A DNA stretch of 9,804 bases from positions 1 to 9,804 of the forward strand of contig JABMQE010000039.1 in the NCBI GenBank assembly GCA_013203415.1, in the 5' to 3' direction. Source of the stretch: Candidatus Falkowiibacteriota bacterium. GTDB lineage: Bacteria; Patescibacteriota; Patescibacteriia; UBA2591; JABMQE01. The translations under genes and the position numbers were made by a program. A model generated the notes under the pieces. The model saw only the letters and a list, made by a program, of their open reading frames with translations. It had not been told where the DNA came from and did not search any database. This document shows positions 1 through 5,909 of this stretch, piece by piece; positions within the stretch are counted from its first letter, which is position 1, and each line of letters starts with the position of its first letter.

Positions 1-200
1 AAAAAAACGCCAAACAAAAAACACCTCTTATCTAAGATGCTTTTCGCCGCCGCCTATCACGCGTTTCTAAACGCAAACCAGTCTCTCGAAACGCGCACTA
101 AGTTGGCTCCCCACCCCGGCCAAATCGAGGTCTTTGGGAAATTCCTAAGGGTTCTGTACTACGCAAAATAACGCAGTCCGGTCGAGGTTATGATAGCATA
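1..200. other. GC-rich non-coding left flank
   Basis: No gene can be defended here. By direct count, bases 61-120 are about 58% G+C and 121-180 about 45%, clearly above the AT-rich DNA that follows. CGCGTTT at 60-66 is complementary to AAACGCG at 89-95, and AAACGC also occurs at 69-74, so several alternative hairpins are possible. The heptamer TCGAGGT occurs twice, near 125 and 182. One plus-strand frame is open from base 1 to a TAA at 169-171 and could be the 3' end of a gene entering from the left, but its product resembles nothing I know. The segment may be host flank or part of an attachment junction. Confidence 0.35.
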
Positions 201-219
201 AATGGGATAAATGGAGCAC

Positions 220-288
220 TATAAAAAGAGAGTGTATTCTGTGTCTCAAACTAACTTATAGCCTAAGAGGTAATAGCTCTCTTTATAT
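220..288 (-). terminator. possible terminator after the SIR2 gene
   Basis: AAAGAGAG at 225-232 is perfectly complementary to CTCTCTTT at 277-284, and TATA on the outside of each arm extends the match with a one-base bulge. Read on the minus strand, the 3' arm ends in a T-rich stretch. The loop is long (about 44 nt) and the 5' arm lies inside the last codons of the SIR2 gene, so this is a weak candidate for ending the four-gene minus operon. Confidence 0.25.
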
Positions 289-1303
289 TTTGAAATAAAA
301 CTGTAGGACGCTGATTCTGGTCATGAGGAAAAATTTCAGTTAAATTATGGGGGAAATATCCACCCAATGCTTTCCAGAATATTTTAAAGTCTCCTTCTTT
401 TTTAAAAATCTTTTCAATTTTTGCCCTAAAATCATCTATACTAGAAGGATTAATTATATAAAATTTTAAACCATATTTTTTAGCACCTTCCAGCAAGATG
501 TCATTGATATGACTATCATTAAAACCATATCCTATAATAACAAACTTCTTAGCACCTTGTTTTATAGCCTCCTTTAAGATATCCAAATACCATTTTAATA
601 ATGGTTCTTTCTGTATATATTCCAATTTTTCGCCGCCAATAACCATTTGATTTTCTCCATTTGAAGATAGCCACCCATAAGAACCATGTAATTTAACATA
701 AAGTAAATTGCCAAAACTGCTTATATCTTGAAGAGATTTTACCCCTTCGGTGTCAGGAGTGGTTTTAAAATGTTCCCTTTTAAAATCCCAAATTGGCGTA
801 TGAAAAAGACGCGACATTCCTAAAGGTGTATAGTTAAAATGCTGCCTTTCCATAAAAATATCTTGGTTCAGAGTAAATATAAAACCCTGCTCTTGACCCG
901 ACCCAGCAAAAAGAGTTAAAAAGTCGCCTTTTAGTCCATAAATATTAAGAGAATTTGGATTATCATTATTAAAATTCCATTTTTTAAGAGTATCATCTAA
1001 ATCCTTATACGCATCTTCCATAACCTGCTTTACAATCTTCTTTTCCTCATCACCATAACCTTTGTCATTCAAAACAATATTATAGGCCCATTCATAATTA
1101 GATACTGAGGACAACAAGTCTCTTAATTTTTGATTATTTTGAATTAAAGGGTGGTTAAAAATTAATGACCACATTTCTGAACCCAAAAGGCCGCCAAAAT
1201 TTTTCGTGAAGCCTGCTCCGGTGAATAATATTAAATTTTTAACATTTATATCCATTTCATTTATTTTTTTGATCTTCTGAAAGAGGAAAAACAATTTTTT
1301 CAT
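263..1303 (-). CDS. SIR2-like domain protein, probable anti-phage NAD hydrolase
   Basis: Residue numbers are from the ATG at 1303 (346 aa). The Rossmann-type SIR2 signature is present in order: LFTGAGF (about 26-32), FTLNQD (143-148), whose Asn matches the catalytic/NAD-binding Asn of TTNYD motifs, KLHGS (204-208) with the conserved His, and GYGFNDSHIN (258-267). In defence proteins such as ThsA and DSR-type SIR2 enzymes this fold degrades NAD during phage infection; that role here is inferred from family and context. There is no second domain such as SLOG, APAZ or a helicase, so any sensor would be separate. The chosen ATG has GAGGG six bases upstream (1310-1314). A TTG at 1309 is in frame, and an ATG at 1255 just after the upstream stop would give a tighter SIR2 domain. 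With the 1303 start the gene overlaps its upstream neighbour by 47 bp, implying translational coupling. It is the last gene of the repressor operon. Confidence 0.8.
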   Translation of the reverse strand: MKKLFFLFQKIKKINEMDINVKNLILFTGAGFTKNFGGLLGSEMWSLIFNHPLIQNNQKLRDLLSSVSNYEWAYNIVLNDKGYGDEEKKIVKQVMEDAYKDLDDTLKKWNFNNDNPNSLNIYGLKGDFLTLFAGSGQEQGFIFTLNQDIFMERQHFNYTPLGMSRLFHTPIWDFKREHFKTTPDTEGVKSLQDISSFGNLLYVKLHGSYGWLSSNGENQMVIGGEKLEYIQKEPLLKWYLDILKEAIKQGAKKFVIIGYGFNDSHINDILLEGAKKYGLKFYIINPSSIDDFRAKIEKIFKKEGDFKIFWKALGGYFPHNLTEIFPHDQNQRPTVLFQNIKRAITS

Positions 1304-1865
1304 ATTCAACCCTCATCATCCTGTCCTCTGTCTCAACTAACCTGCTTTCTGGTTTTTTTGGTAAAACACCAGGATTATCTTTTATTAGAAAAATTTCAAA
1401 ATAAGTCTTTCCCTTTTCACCCGGGACGATTCTTACCTTGAGCTTTCCTTGACGTACGAATTTACGAACAGTCGATGGCTTAACACCAAAATAATAATCA
1501 AACTCCCACATTGAATACCAAGAATCTTTATTTTTACAGACCGAAACAGGAATGAGACGTTTCTCTATGGCCTTTTGGCATATTAAACATTTAATCCCAT
1601 ACTTATCATACCAGGTCTCTTGATTCGAAATCGTCTTGTGGCAAATGCAACAAGAATACCCTTCTCCTTCAATATGAAATCCTTTTGGATATTTTCCAAG
1701 CTTTTCTTTGCGTCCCTGGTCAGTGATATAAGACTTAAAAAGAAGCTCAGCAAAACCCATTAGATTATTAGCGGCATCAATGGCTTCTTCCCAACTTAGC
1801 TTTTTACCATATTTTTTTTCGTAAATATCTTGGAATTCTTTTATCTGTTTATCGGTTAACTGCAT
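1257..1865 (-). CDS. zinc-ribbon and helix-turn-helix protein of unknown function
   Basis: The 202-aa product has three visible parts. Residues 4-45 form a charged helical segment. Residues 72-96 hold two CxxC pairs (C72/C75 and C93/C96), typical of a zinc ribbon. Residues about 116-147 read like a small winged-helix/MerR-type DNA-binding unit (MWEFDYYFGVKPSTVRKFV, then a short KLKVRIV strand). The C-terminal 40 residues are charged and featureless. I associate similar proteins with mobile elements of candidate-phylum bacteria but cannot name a family or function; a DNA-binding regulator is the simplest reading. The gene lies 14 bp after the endolysin gene and its TGA overlaps the start of the SIR2 gene, so it could be a regulator or partner of SIR2. 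The ATG at 1865 has only a weak GAG upstream. Confidence 0.7.
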   Translation of the reverse strand: MQLTDKQIKEFQDIYEKKYGKKLSWEEAIDAANNLMGFAELLFKSYITDQGRKEKLGKYPKGFHIEGEGYSCCICHKTISNQETWYDKYGIKCLICQKAIEKRLIPVSVCKNKDSWYSMWEFDYYFGVKPSTVRKFVRQGKLKVRIVPGEKGKTYFEIFLIKDNPGVLPKKPESRLVETEDRMMRVEYEKIVFPLSEDQKNK

Positions 1866-1879
1866 TAATATTAACTCTA

Positions 1880-2665
1880 TTAAAGTTCAATTAACTTCGC
1901 CACCTCAAAATGCATACCATCTAGTCGTCTAGGATAATGACCTCCCCAATAAAAACCAAACTTGTTGGCAAGGGGAATTAATTCACGCAAACAACCCTTT
2001 TCTCCAATATGTGCCGGGATAGTTCCAATCCAATTCGATGGTACGTTGATATCGAATGCGGTACCGAAAGCATGATTACTTAAAACTGTATTACTGCCAC
2101 GCACCATTCTTGGCACAAAAGAACCGCCCCAATCCAATATCAACTTGATTAAACCCTCCCTCTCCCACGCAGTAAATAAAGCTTGGAGTTGTTTCGCAGC
2201 TAACTTATGAAAATAAATGTTACCACTGCTGGGCGCTTCTTTTATTCCTATTAACTGAGGAATGCTTGTTTTTTCTATATTTTCTTTTTGCCAATTGTCA
2301 GTAATTCTAATATTATCTTTTGCTAAAATTATATAAGAATATTTACCAAAAATTTTTTGCCTTTCAGTATTAGTAACCAAGGGATTAAAATTTGGCTTAG
2401 ATGGCATCCAATAATAATCTCGTTTTGGAACAAGCTTGGGCTCCTCCACTACAGGAAAACCTAATTGCATTGCTTTAGCGTAAGTTAACTGGCCCACAAT
2501 TCCATCAGCTACAAGATTGTATTTTCTTTGAAATGATTTGGTGGCTGATTCGGTGATCGGACCAAAAATTCCATCAGCCGTATCCTTTAAAATCCCTTGA
2601 CCAATTAAAAAATATTGCCAACGCCTTACTAATGCTCCTTTGCTTTTGAGTTGAAGAACCTTCAT
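1880..2665 (-). CDS. endolysin: peptidoglycan-binding domain plus M15 peptidase
   Basis: Residues 1-70 match a PG_binding_1 domain (repeated DGIFGPITESATKSFQ / ADGIVGQLT pattern), which binds cell-wall peptidoglycan. Residues about 100-261 match an M15-type zinc peptidase (VanY/Ply500-like, L-alanyl-D-glutamate or D-Ala-D-Ala activity). The metal ligands are visible: H198 and D205 in SNHAFGTAFD and H252 in MHFE, with R186 and D249 in the usual places. The length (261 aa) is normal for a two-domain phage lysin, though the binding domain is N-terminal. There is no signal peptide, membrane anchor or neighbouring holin, so export is unexplained. It lies 50 bp downstream of the repressor on the same strand and has no Shine-Dalgarno sequence before the ATG at 2665. 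The gap contains only a poor promoter-like match (TTAACA at 2711-2706), so co-transcription with the repressor is likely. Confidence 0.85.
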   Translation of the reverse strand: MKVLQLKSKGALVRRWQYFLIGQGILKDTADGIFGPITESATKSFQRKYNLVADGIVGQLTYAKAMQLGFPVVEEPKLVPKRDYYWMPSKPNFNPLVTNTERQKIFGKYSYIILAKDNIRITDNWQKENIEKTSIPQLIGIKEAPSSGNIYFHKLAAKQLQALFTAWEREGLIKLILDWGGSFVPRMVRGSNTVLSNHAFGTAFDINVPSNWIGTIPAHIGEKGCLRELIPLANKFGFYWGGHYPRRLDGMHFEVAKLIEL

Positions 2666-2715
2666 ATTATTGTTATTAATATTTAAAACTAAATAACTTC
2701 TGAATTGTTAATTTT

Positions 2716-3351
2716 TTAATCCTTAACAACCCTAACCACTACGCCATTAACCATGTAACTATTTAAATCCCCCTCATGCAATACAATAGGTGGTATCTCC
2801 AAAGTAGACTCTGATACAAGCCTAATCTCTTTCCTTTTTTCATCTTTATAAAACCTCTTAAAATTCGCCCCCTCATCAATTATTGATAATACATAATCCT
2901 TATTATCTGGCTGCTTATCCCGGTCGACTATCACGTAGTCGCCATTCTGGATATTATAACCATTAATATCAGCTTTGTTTAAGGAATCGCCAACTGCCCG
3001 AATCGCAAATAAACTATTAGATCTAGCTGTACTACCCAAAGATTTCTTAGAAATCTTCAAGTATCCTTCTATATTCTCGTCAGCCAATTCCAACGCTTCT
3101 CCGCAATTAGCCGCACCAAGTATGGGAATATTTAGCAAGTTATCCACAAGAAACGCTCTTGGCTTAGCAACTCTCTGCTTTCTTTTTTCCGAATCAAAAT
3201 AAATAAGCCCCTTCTTTTTTAGCTGGTTCATGTGATAAATAACAGTTTGGGGATTATTAAAACCCAGTTCTCTCATGATTTTCCTAAAACCCATCTTCGA
3301 AATATCCCTTCTCTTAGCCAAATTTAAGATTTTTTCTTGATTTTTGTTCAT
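2716..3351 (-). CDS. LexA/CI-like self-cleaving transcriptional repressor (S24 family)
   Basis: The 211-aa product has the LexA layout. Residues 1-65 form a winged helix (FRKIMRELGFNNPQTVIYHMNQLKKKGLI). Residues about 72-210 form an S24 peptidase domain. The cleavage site is C83-G84 within AANCGEA, the catalytic Ser is S123 in AVGDSLN, and the general-base Lys is K165 in GANFKRF; spacing matches E. coli LexA (84/119/156). DNA damage would trigger RecA-stimulated self-cleavage and derepression. Cys-Gly rather than Ala-Gly at the scissile bond is as in UmuD. The gene heads the minus operon and diverges from the plus-strand arm across a two-promoter region, the arrangement of a prophage repressor rather than a housekeeping LexA. 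The ATG at 3351 lacks a Shine-Dalgarno sequence. A host LexA captured by the element cannot be excluded. Confidence 0.88.
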   Translation of the reverse strand: MNKNQEKILNLAKRRDISKMGFRKIMRELGFNNPQTVIYHMNQLKKKGLIYFDSEKRKQRVAKPRAFLVDNLLNIPILGAANCGEALELADENIEGYLKISKKSLGSTARSNSLFAIRAVGDSLNKADINGYNIQNGDYVIVDRDKQPDNKDYVLSIIDEGANFKRFYKDEKRKEIRLVSESTLEIPPIVLHEGDLNSYMVNGVVVRVVKD

Positions 3352-3438
3352 AAATTTTCATTTTAATAATAAACTAGCCGTTGCGAGCTTACACCCGCAG
3401 AGCTCCTTATATTAAAACCGACTTTTCGAGTCACCTCT

Positions 3439-3467
3439 AGCATATCATAGCCCACTATTAATGTCAA
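3439..3467 (-). promoter_or_regulatory. promoter of the repressor operon
   Basis: On the minus strand TTGACA (3467-3462) is followed by a 17-bp spacer and TATGCT (3444-3439), preceded by the extended -10 dinucleotide TG at 3447-3446. Transcription would start near 3432, giving a leader of about 80 nt before the repressor ATG. Confidence 0.7.
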
Positions 3468-3490
3468 ATATTTTATTAACACCAAATATT
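3465..3490. repeat. direct repeat CAAATATT, possible operator half-sites
   Basis: CAAATATT occurs at 3465-3472 and 3483-3490, 18 bp apart, in the short space between the two divergent -35 boxes. A repressor bound here would touch both promoters. Each unit contains the self-complementary AATATT, so AT-richness alone might explain the match. Confidence 0.3.
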
Positions 3491-3493
3491 CTC

Positions 3494-3522
3494 TTGACAC
3501 AAAAAACCACCTATGCTAAGCT
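3494..3522 (+). promoter_or_regulatory. promoter of the plus-strand early arm
   Basis: TTGACA (3494-3499), a 17-bp spacer and TAAGCT (3517-3522) with an extended -10 TG at 3514-3515. The predicted start near 3529 leaves a leader of under 30 nt before the DUF2188 start codon. It is back to back with the repressor promoter, and both carry the same TATGCTA block at the -10, so one regulator could recognise both. Confidence 0.65.
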
Positions 3523-3556
3523 GTCTAAAGAATCTAATAATTAACTAACCAAAAAA

Positions 3557-3799
3557 ATGCCAAATTATCACGTGGCTAAAAACCGAGACGATAAATCTTG
3601 GGAAGTCAAGAGGGCGGGTGCCGAAAGGATTAGCGATAAGGCCGATACGCAAAGTGAAGCCGAAGTTCTAGCTAAACAATTCTGCAGCAATGCTGGTGGT
3701 GGCGAGGTTAGAATCCATGGCCTAGATGGAAAAATCAGAGACAGCGACACCGTCTCCCCCGGCAATGATCCTAACCCCCCAAGAGATAGAAAATTCTAA
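3557..3799 (+). CDS. DUF2188 family protein
   Basis: This 80-aa protein matches the DUF2188 pattern along its length: an N-terminal YHVAKN strand, WEVKRAGAERIS, a helix with TQSEAEVLAKQF, then the characteristic EVRIHGLDGKIRDSDT and a C-terminal DPNPPRD tail. The family is widespread, small and of unknown function; it is probably a soluble cytoplasmic protein. It is the first gene of the divergent plus-strand arm, the position held by cro or an early regulator in lambdoid phages, but it shows no helix-turn-helix. No Shine-Dalgarno sequence precedes the ATG at 3557; the leader is A-rich. The next gene follows after 4 bp. Confidence 0.8.
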   Translation: MPNYHVAKNRDDKSWEVKRAGAERISDKADTQSEAEVLAKQFCSNAGGGEVRIHGLDGKIRDSDTVSPGNDPNPPRDRKF

Positions 3800-3803
3800 T
3801 CCC

Positions 3804-4148
3804 ATGAAAAGAAAAAATTCACAAATAGTTCACATAAGACGCCAATGGAATGATTGGAAAATAGGCGGAGTGGAACTTATGAAGATAGAGAATTTACATT
3901 GGGATACTATTAGTGGTGGGGTTCACGCCGCGTCTCCCCAACCTTTTATTCACGGATATGTTTGGTGTAATGACATTATTAAAGGCGAGATAGCACATTC
4001 TTGTGAACATGGGACAGGGCCCCATAACATAAAAGTTTGTATTGTAAAAAAAGATAATTCTCCAGAAATCTTTAAAAAACTTTTAGAAATTACGGGTCCA
4101 AAACCAAAATATAAAAGGGGGAGTGGAAAATATGTAAAAGTTAGATAG
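3804..4148 (+). CDS. hypothetical protein, unrecognised
   Basis: I do not recognise this product. From the ATG at 3804 (4 bp after the DUF2188 stop) it is 114 aa, basic at both ends, with three Cys at 55, 67 and 79 and several His (HWD, FIH, SCEHG, GPH), which could form a small metal site; this is speculative. A second in-frame ATG at 3879 has GGAG eight bases upstream (3867-3870), the best ribosome site here, and would give an 89-aa protein beginning MKIENLHWD. The same frame also opens further upstream inside DUF2188, but that overlap is unlikely to be used. The sequence has no predicted membrane segment or signal peptide. It is probably co-transcribed with DUF2188 from the 3494 promoter. 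Confidence 0.55.
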   Translation: MKRKNSQIVHIRRQWNDWKIGGVELMKIENLHWDTISGGVHAASPQPFIHGYVWCNDIIKGEIAHSCEHGTGPHNIKVCIVKKDNSPEIFKKLLEITGPKPKYKRGSGKYVKVR

Positions 4149-4296
4149 CATAAGTGCTCTGCCAAACCATTTACATAATAAAGTCGCCCGGAGTTGATAC
4201 GAAAATTTTAAAATTGGCGGGTTGTGATGTTAAGGGAATCGACTATCTAAAACTCTAGTCTATGTCCATATTTTTGGAACGCTATCCACCCTCCCC
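4149..4296. other. non-coding stretch before the packaging promoter
   Basis: I see no gene, tRNA or convincing terminator here. A short GC match, CGCC near 4186 with GGCG near 4217, could form a weak stem around an AT-rich loop. Confidence 0.4.
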
Positions 4297-4324
4297 TTGA
4301 CAGAATTTTTCATTACGCTACAAT
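4297..4324 (+). promoter_or_regulatory. promoter upstream of the structured leader and packaging genes
   Basis: A consensus TTGACA at 4297-4302, a 16-bp spacer and TACAAT at 4319-4324 (five of six bases of the -10 consensus). Transcription would begin near 4331, leaving about 240 nt of untranslated RNA before the methyltransferase ATG at 4571. That leader contains the long hairpin described separately. Confidence 0.65.
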
Positions 4325-4355
4325 TACAATATCAAAGCTTACATTTAAATTAACA

Positions 4356-4488
4356 AAATCACTTAACGAAAAACAATTTTGTGGAGCATTTTTGCGCCGC
4401 ATAAAAACGTGTTTGAAAAAGTAATGACTTAAGTAACGACCCAAGTAAGGAAAATTTATTAACTTGGGTGTCTAAATCACTTAATGAA
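4356..4488 (+). repeat. direct repeat AAATCACTTAAYGAA plus AAGTA iterons
   Basis: AAATCACTTAACGAA at 4356-4370 recurs with one change (C to T) at 4474-4488. Between them AAGTA recurs at 4419, 4431 and 4443, exactly 12 bp apart, close to one helical turn. Such clusters occur in origins, operators and terminase-recognition (pac/cos) sites; position just upstream of the packaging genes fits the last, but this is inference. Confidence 0.4.
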
Positions 4489-4516
4489 GCACGTATTTAT
4501 GCGGGTTTTTGTTTTT
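4397..4516 (+). terminator. long interrupted hairpin with U-rich tail
   Basis: Bases 4397-4414 pair with 4487-4504 over 18 positions with one A/A mismatch and one G-U pair. Inside, 4429-4434 pairs with 4479-4484, then ACCCAAGT (4439-4446) with ACTTGGGT (4462-4469) around a 15-nt loop. The outer stem is followed at once by GTTTTTGTTTTT, as in intrinsic terminators. Because it sits between the 4297 promoter and the packaging genes, it would act as an attenuator or as the end of a small RNA. Confidence 0.4.
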
Positions 4517-4570
4517 ATTATCAATTTAACCTCCTCCCCTGCCCGCACGGGGTAGATTGGATACAAATAT

Positions 4571-5896
4571 ATGAAAAACATCAAAATCGTACAGGTACCG
4601 ATTAATCAACTTAAGCCAGCGCCATACAATCCGCGAAAATGGAGCGAGGACGCCATTGCGCAACTCACAGAAAGCCTAAAACGCTTTGGGGTTGTTGACC
4701 CTTTGATCTGTAATTCCGCTAAGGGACGAGAAAACGTAATAATAGGAGGCCATTTTCGCTTAAAATGCGCCAAGGATTTGGGATATAAGGAAATGCCTGT
4801 AGTTTATGTTGATATCCCGGACATTAAAAAGGAAAAGGAGCTTAATTTAAGACTAAATAAAAACCTTGGTGAATTTGACTACAATTTATTGGCCGAGTTC
4901 GATGAGAATTTTCTGTCTGACATCGGTTTCTCTTCTGAAGAGCTTGATGATATTTTTGAGATAGAAGAGAATCCGGAGGAATTTGATCTAAAGAAAGAGT
5001 TGGCAAAACTAAAAATCGAAAAAATTGAAATCAAAAAAGGAGATGTTTGGCAACTCGGAAGACACAAACTGATGTGCGGTGACAGCACTGTTGAATCAGA
5101 CGTTCTAAAATTAATGGGCAAAGAAAAAGCTGACATGTGCTTCACGGATCCCCCATACATACTAGATTACTTGCGTGGTAAAAAACGACGAGGCAAAGCG
5201 ACTGAAGGATTTGGATTAAAACGTGACCGTAAATATTTGGAGACTGACGAACTGCCTGACAACTTCACCGAATTATGGATGGCTAATATCACCAAAATCC
5301 AGAAGCCCGATTTTTCAATTATTGTCTTTGAAAATCCCAAAAATCTCCGAATTATTTGGAATGCTTTAGAGAAACACTGGAAATATCGTAACACCATCGT
5401 TTGGCACCTACCTAATCGTGTCCAGGGATTTGCGGCTAAATATAAATTCTTTAACAAACACGATATTGCGCTTGTGGGAACGAAGGGAATCGTAGAGCTC
5501 AACGAAAATCCAGAAACCGATCCGCTGTTGCAAGAAGAGTACGAAAATGCAATTTTTGCTACTTCTGGTAAGCCACATTGGGAGTCGTACAAGAAGGGGA
5601 AGAAGATATGCCCAACCGACTTCATCGACTTCAAAGCAGCTGACGAGAAATCTTCTGGTCAAGGAATTATTTTTGGCACCAAACCGATTGAGATTTTAAT
5701 CCCGTATATAAAAGTGTTAACCAAACGCGATGACTTGATTATTGAACCCTTTGGCGGTAGTGGCAGCACCTTAATCGCAGCTGAAAAAATGAAACGCCGC
5801 TGTTATTTATTAGAAAAATGCGCCATCTATGCTGAAGTGATTAAAAATCGCTGGGAGAAGCTTACTGGCAAGAAAGCAGTAAAGATTAAAACATAA
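4571..5896 (+). CDS. ParB-like domain and beta-class DNA methyltransferase
   Basis: Residues about 5-100 form a ParB/Srx-like N-terminal domain (INQLKPAPYNPRKW, then the IIGGHFRLK motif at 57-65). Residues about 150-435 form an adenine-N6/cytosine-N4 methyltransferase, with catalytic DPPY at 193-196 and the S-adenosylmethionine motif FGGSGST at 394-400. Catalytic motif before cofactor motif is the beta-class order, with the target-recognition region between them. The length (441 aa) is usual for phage ParB-MTase fusions. No partner restriction enzyme is present, so it is an orphan methylase, likely protecting or marking element DNA or affecting packaging and gene control; its target cannot be read from sequence. 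It is the first gene of the packaging cluster, 13 bp before the terminase small subunit. The ATG at 4571 has no clear Shine-Dalgarno sequence. Confidence 0.88.
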   Translation: MKNIKIVQVPINQLKPAPYNPRKWSEDAIAQLTESLKRFGVVDPLICNSAKGRENVIIGGHFRLKCAKDLGYKEMPVVYVDIPDIKKEKELNLRLNKNLGEFDYNLLAEFDENFLSDIGFSSEELDDIFEIEENPEEFDLKKELAKLKIEKIEIKKGDVWQLGRHKLMCGDSTVESDVLKLMGKEKADMCFTDPPYILDYLRGKKRRGKATEGFGLKRDRKYLETDELPDNFTELWMANITKIQKPDFSIIVFENPKNLRIIWNALEKHWKYRNTIVWHLPNRVQGFAAKYKFFNKHDIALVGTKGIVELNENPETDPLLQEEYENAIFATSGKPHWESYKKGKKICPTDFIDFKAADEKSSGQGIIFGTKPIEILIPYIKVLTKRDDLIIEPFGGSGSTLIAAEKMKRRCYLLEKCAIYAEVIKNRWEKLTGKKAVKIKT

Positions 5897-5909
5897 CCCC
5901 CCCAAATGT

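Larger units (their letters stand above)
4331..4517 (+). ncRNA. candidate structured RNA or attenuated leader
   Basis: The interval from the predicted start near 4331 to the U-rich run ending near 4517 would give an RNA of about 185 nt. Its 5' part can form ACAAAAT (4353-4359) with ATTTTGT (4376-4382). Its 3' part is one long interrupted hairpin (4397-4504). ACTTAA occurs at 4361-4366 and 4479-4484, and either copy can pair with TTAAGT at 4429-4434, so two folds compete. No known RNA family is recognised, and the same symmetry could instead serve a DNA-binding protein or terminase. Confidence 0.4.

Noticed and set aside
110..170. Resemblance of the minus strand to RNase P or tmRNA fragments
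   Set aside because: Only ACAGAACC-like and TTTCGA-like words match; the defining conserved blocks and resume codon region are absent.
1..171. Open plus-strand frame of 56 codons from the window edge
   Set aside because: The product resembles no known protein, has no visible start context, and the opposite strand is also partly open; GC-rich composition alone lowers stop frequency.
2683..2711. Separate promoter for the endolysin gene
   Set aside because: TTAACA is present, but no acceptable -10 hexamer lies at 16-18 bp spacing.
3370..3441. tRNA-like fold on the minus strand in the repressor leader
   Set aside because: There are a short CTAG end pairing, a GACT/AGTC hairpin and a GCGGG/CTCGC stem with about the right total length, but no GTTCRA loop, no proper anticodon arm and a poor acceptor stem.
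3726..3803. Longer start for the hypothetical protein inside the DUF2188 gene
   Set aside because: It would overlap a well-supported gene by 74 bp, and later starts at 3804 and 3879 fit spacing and ribosome-site evidence better.
4356..4488. CRISPR array or DGR-type repeat
   Set aside because: There are only two copies of a 15-nt repeat, no regular spacers, and no Cas or reverse-transcriptase gene.
4879..5662. Several minus-strand open frames across the methyltransferase gene
   Set aside because: They are serine/phenylalanine-rich shadows of a strongly supported coding frame with intact motifs.
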